Assembly: GCA_023141985.1 (NCBI GenBank)
Contig: JAGLKH010000134.1
Coordinates: 1 to 6,717 of the forward strand
Direction: 5' to 3'
Source: Flavobacteriaceae bacterium
Lineage (GTDB): Bacteria; Bacteroidota; Bacteroidia; Flavobacteriales; Flavobacteriaceae
DNA length: 6,717 bases
Notes under the pieces: generated by a model
Databases searched by the model: none
Seen by the model: only the letters and a program-made list of their open reading frames with translations
What the model was told of the DNA's origin: nothing
Shown here: piece by piece, positions 6,685 through 6,717 of the stretch
Layout: every line of letters begins with the position of its first letter
How positions within the stretch are numbered: position 1 is the first letter of the stretch
Made by a program: the position numbers and the translations under genes

Positions 6685-6717
6685 CCCTGGGGTGGTTCTG
6701 GATACGATCCTGTTCCT
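6685..6717 (+). repeat. Direct repeat copy 2, a displaced yidD 3' end at the window edge
   Basis: These 33 bp are identical to 6567-6599 at an offset of 118 bp. Because 118 is not a multiple of three, the copy lies in a different frame from yidD. The copy is cut off by the end of the window, so its full length is not visible. Confidence 0.95.

Noticed and set aside
6618..6717. New gene starting at the ATG directly after the yidD stop
   Set aside because: The 33 visible codons resemble no family. They cross a palindrome and a displaced copy of yidD in a different frame, so openness is explained by the GC-rich composition.

Overview
The window looks like chromosome from a marine-type member of the Flavobacteriaceae (Bacteroidota). 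The DNA is strongly AT-rich. Shine-Dalgarno sequences are mostly absent, a Bacteroidota-type -7 box (TAnnTTTG) lies upstream of folE, and one protein ends in the type B C-terminal sorting domain of the type IX secretion system (T9SS). The translated enzymes also look flavobacterial. Family names below come from recognised motifs, not from database searches.

Layout. Positions 1-477 hold the 3' part of a gene whose start lies left of the window; it encodes a Gly/Tyr-rich and then Ser/Arg-rich low-complexity protein with a 33-bp tandem repeat. It is followed 23 nt later, on the same strand, by an outer-membrane OmpP1/FadL-type transport protein (501-2018). Converging on that gene, on the minus strand, is a large secreted T9SS type B protein (2030-3853). 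A 317-bp AT-rich divergent intergenic region (3854-4170) carries the folE promoter signals, including a perfect 10-bp inverted repeat. Then come three housekeeping genes in one direction with short gaps: folE (GTP cyclohydrolase I), cysS (cysteinyl-tRNA synthetase) and yidD (membrane-protein insertion efficiency factor).

How the genes relate. The left half is envelope and secretion biology: a probable exported low-complexity protein, an outer-membrane channel for hydrophobic compounds, and a T9SS-exported surface protein. The right half is a probable housekeeping transcription unit running from folE to yidD. Its members share no pathway.

The oddest part is the last 100 bp. Just after the yidD stop codon the composition changes abruptly to GC-rich. 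TCGC tetramers flank a near-perfect palindrome with terminator-like features, and then 33 bp of the yidD 3' coding end (codons 63-73) recurs exactly, running into the window edge. This could be a tandem duplication, a small element inserted at the end of yidD, or an assembly artefact at a contig end; the sequence alone cannot decide. I do not see a complete undescribed system. The yidD tail repeat and the folE operator-like palindrome are the two places most worth checking.
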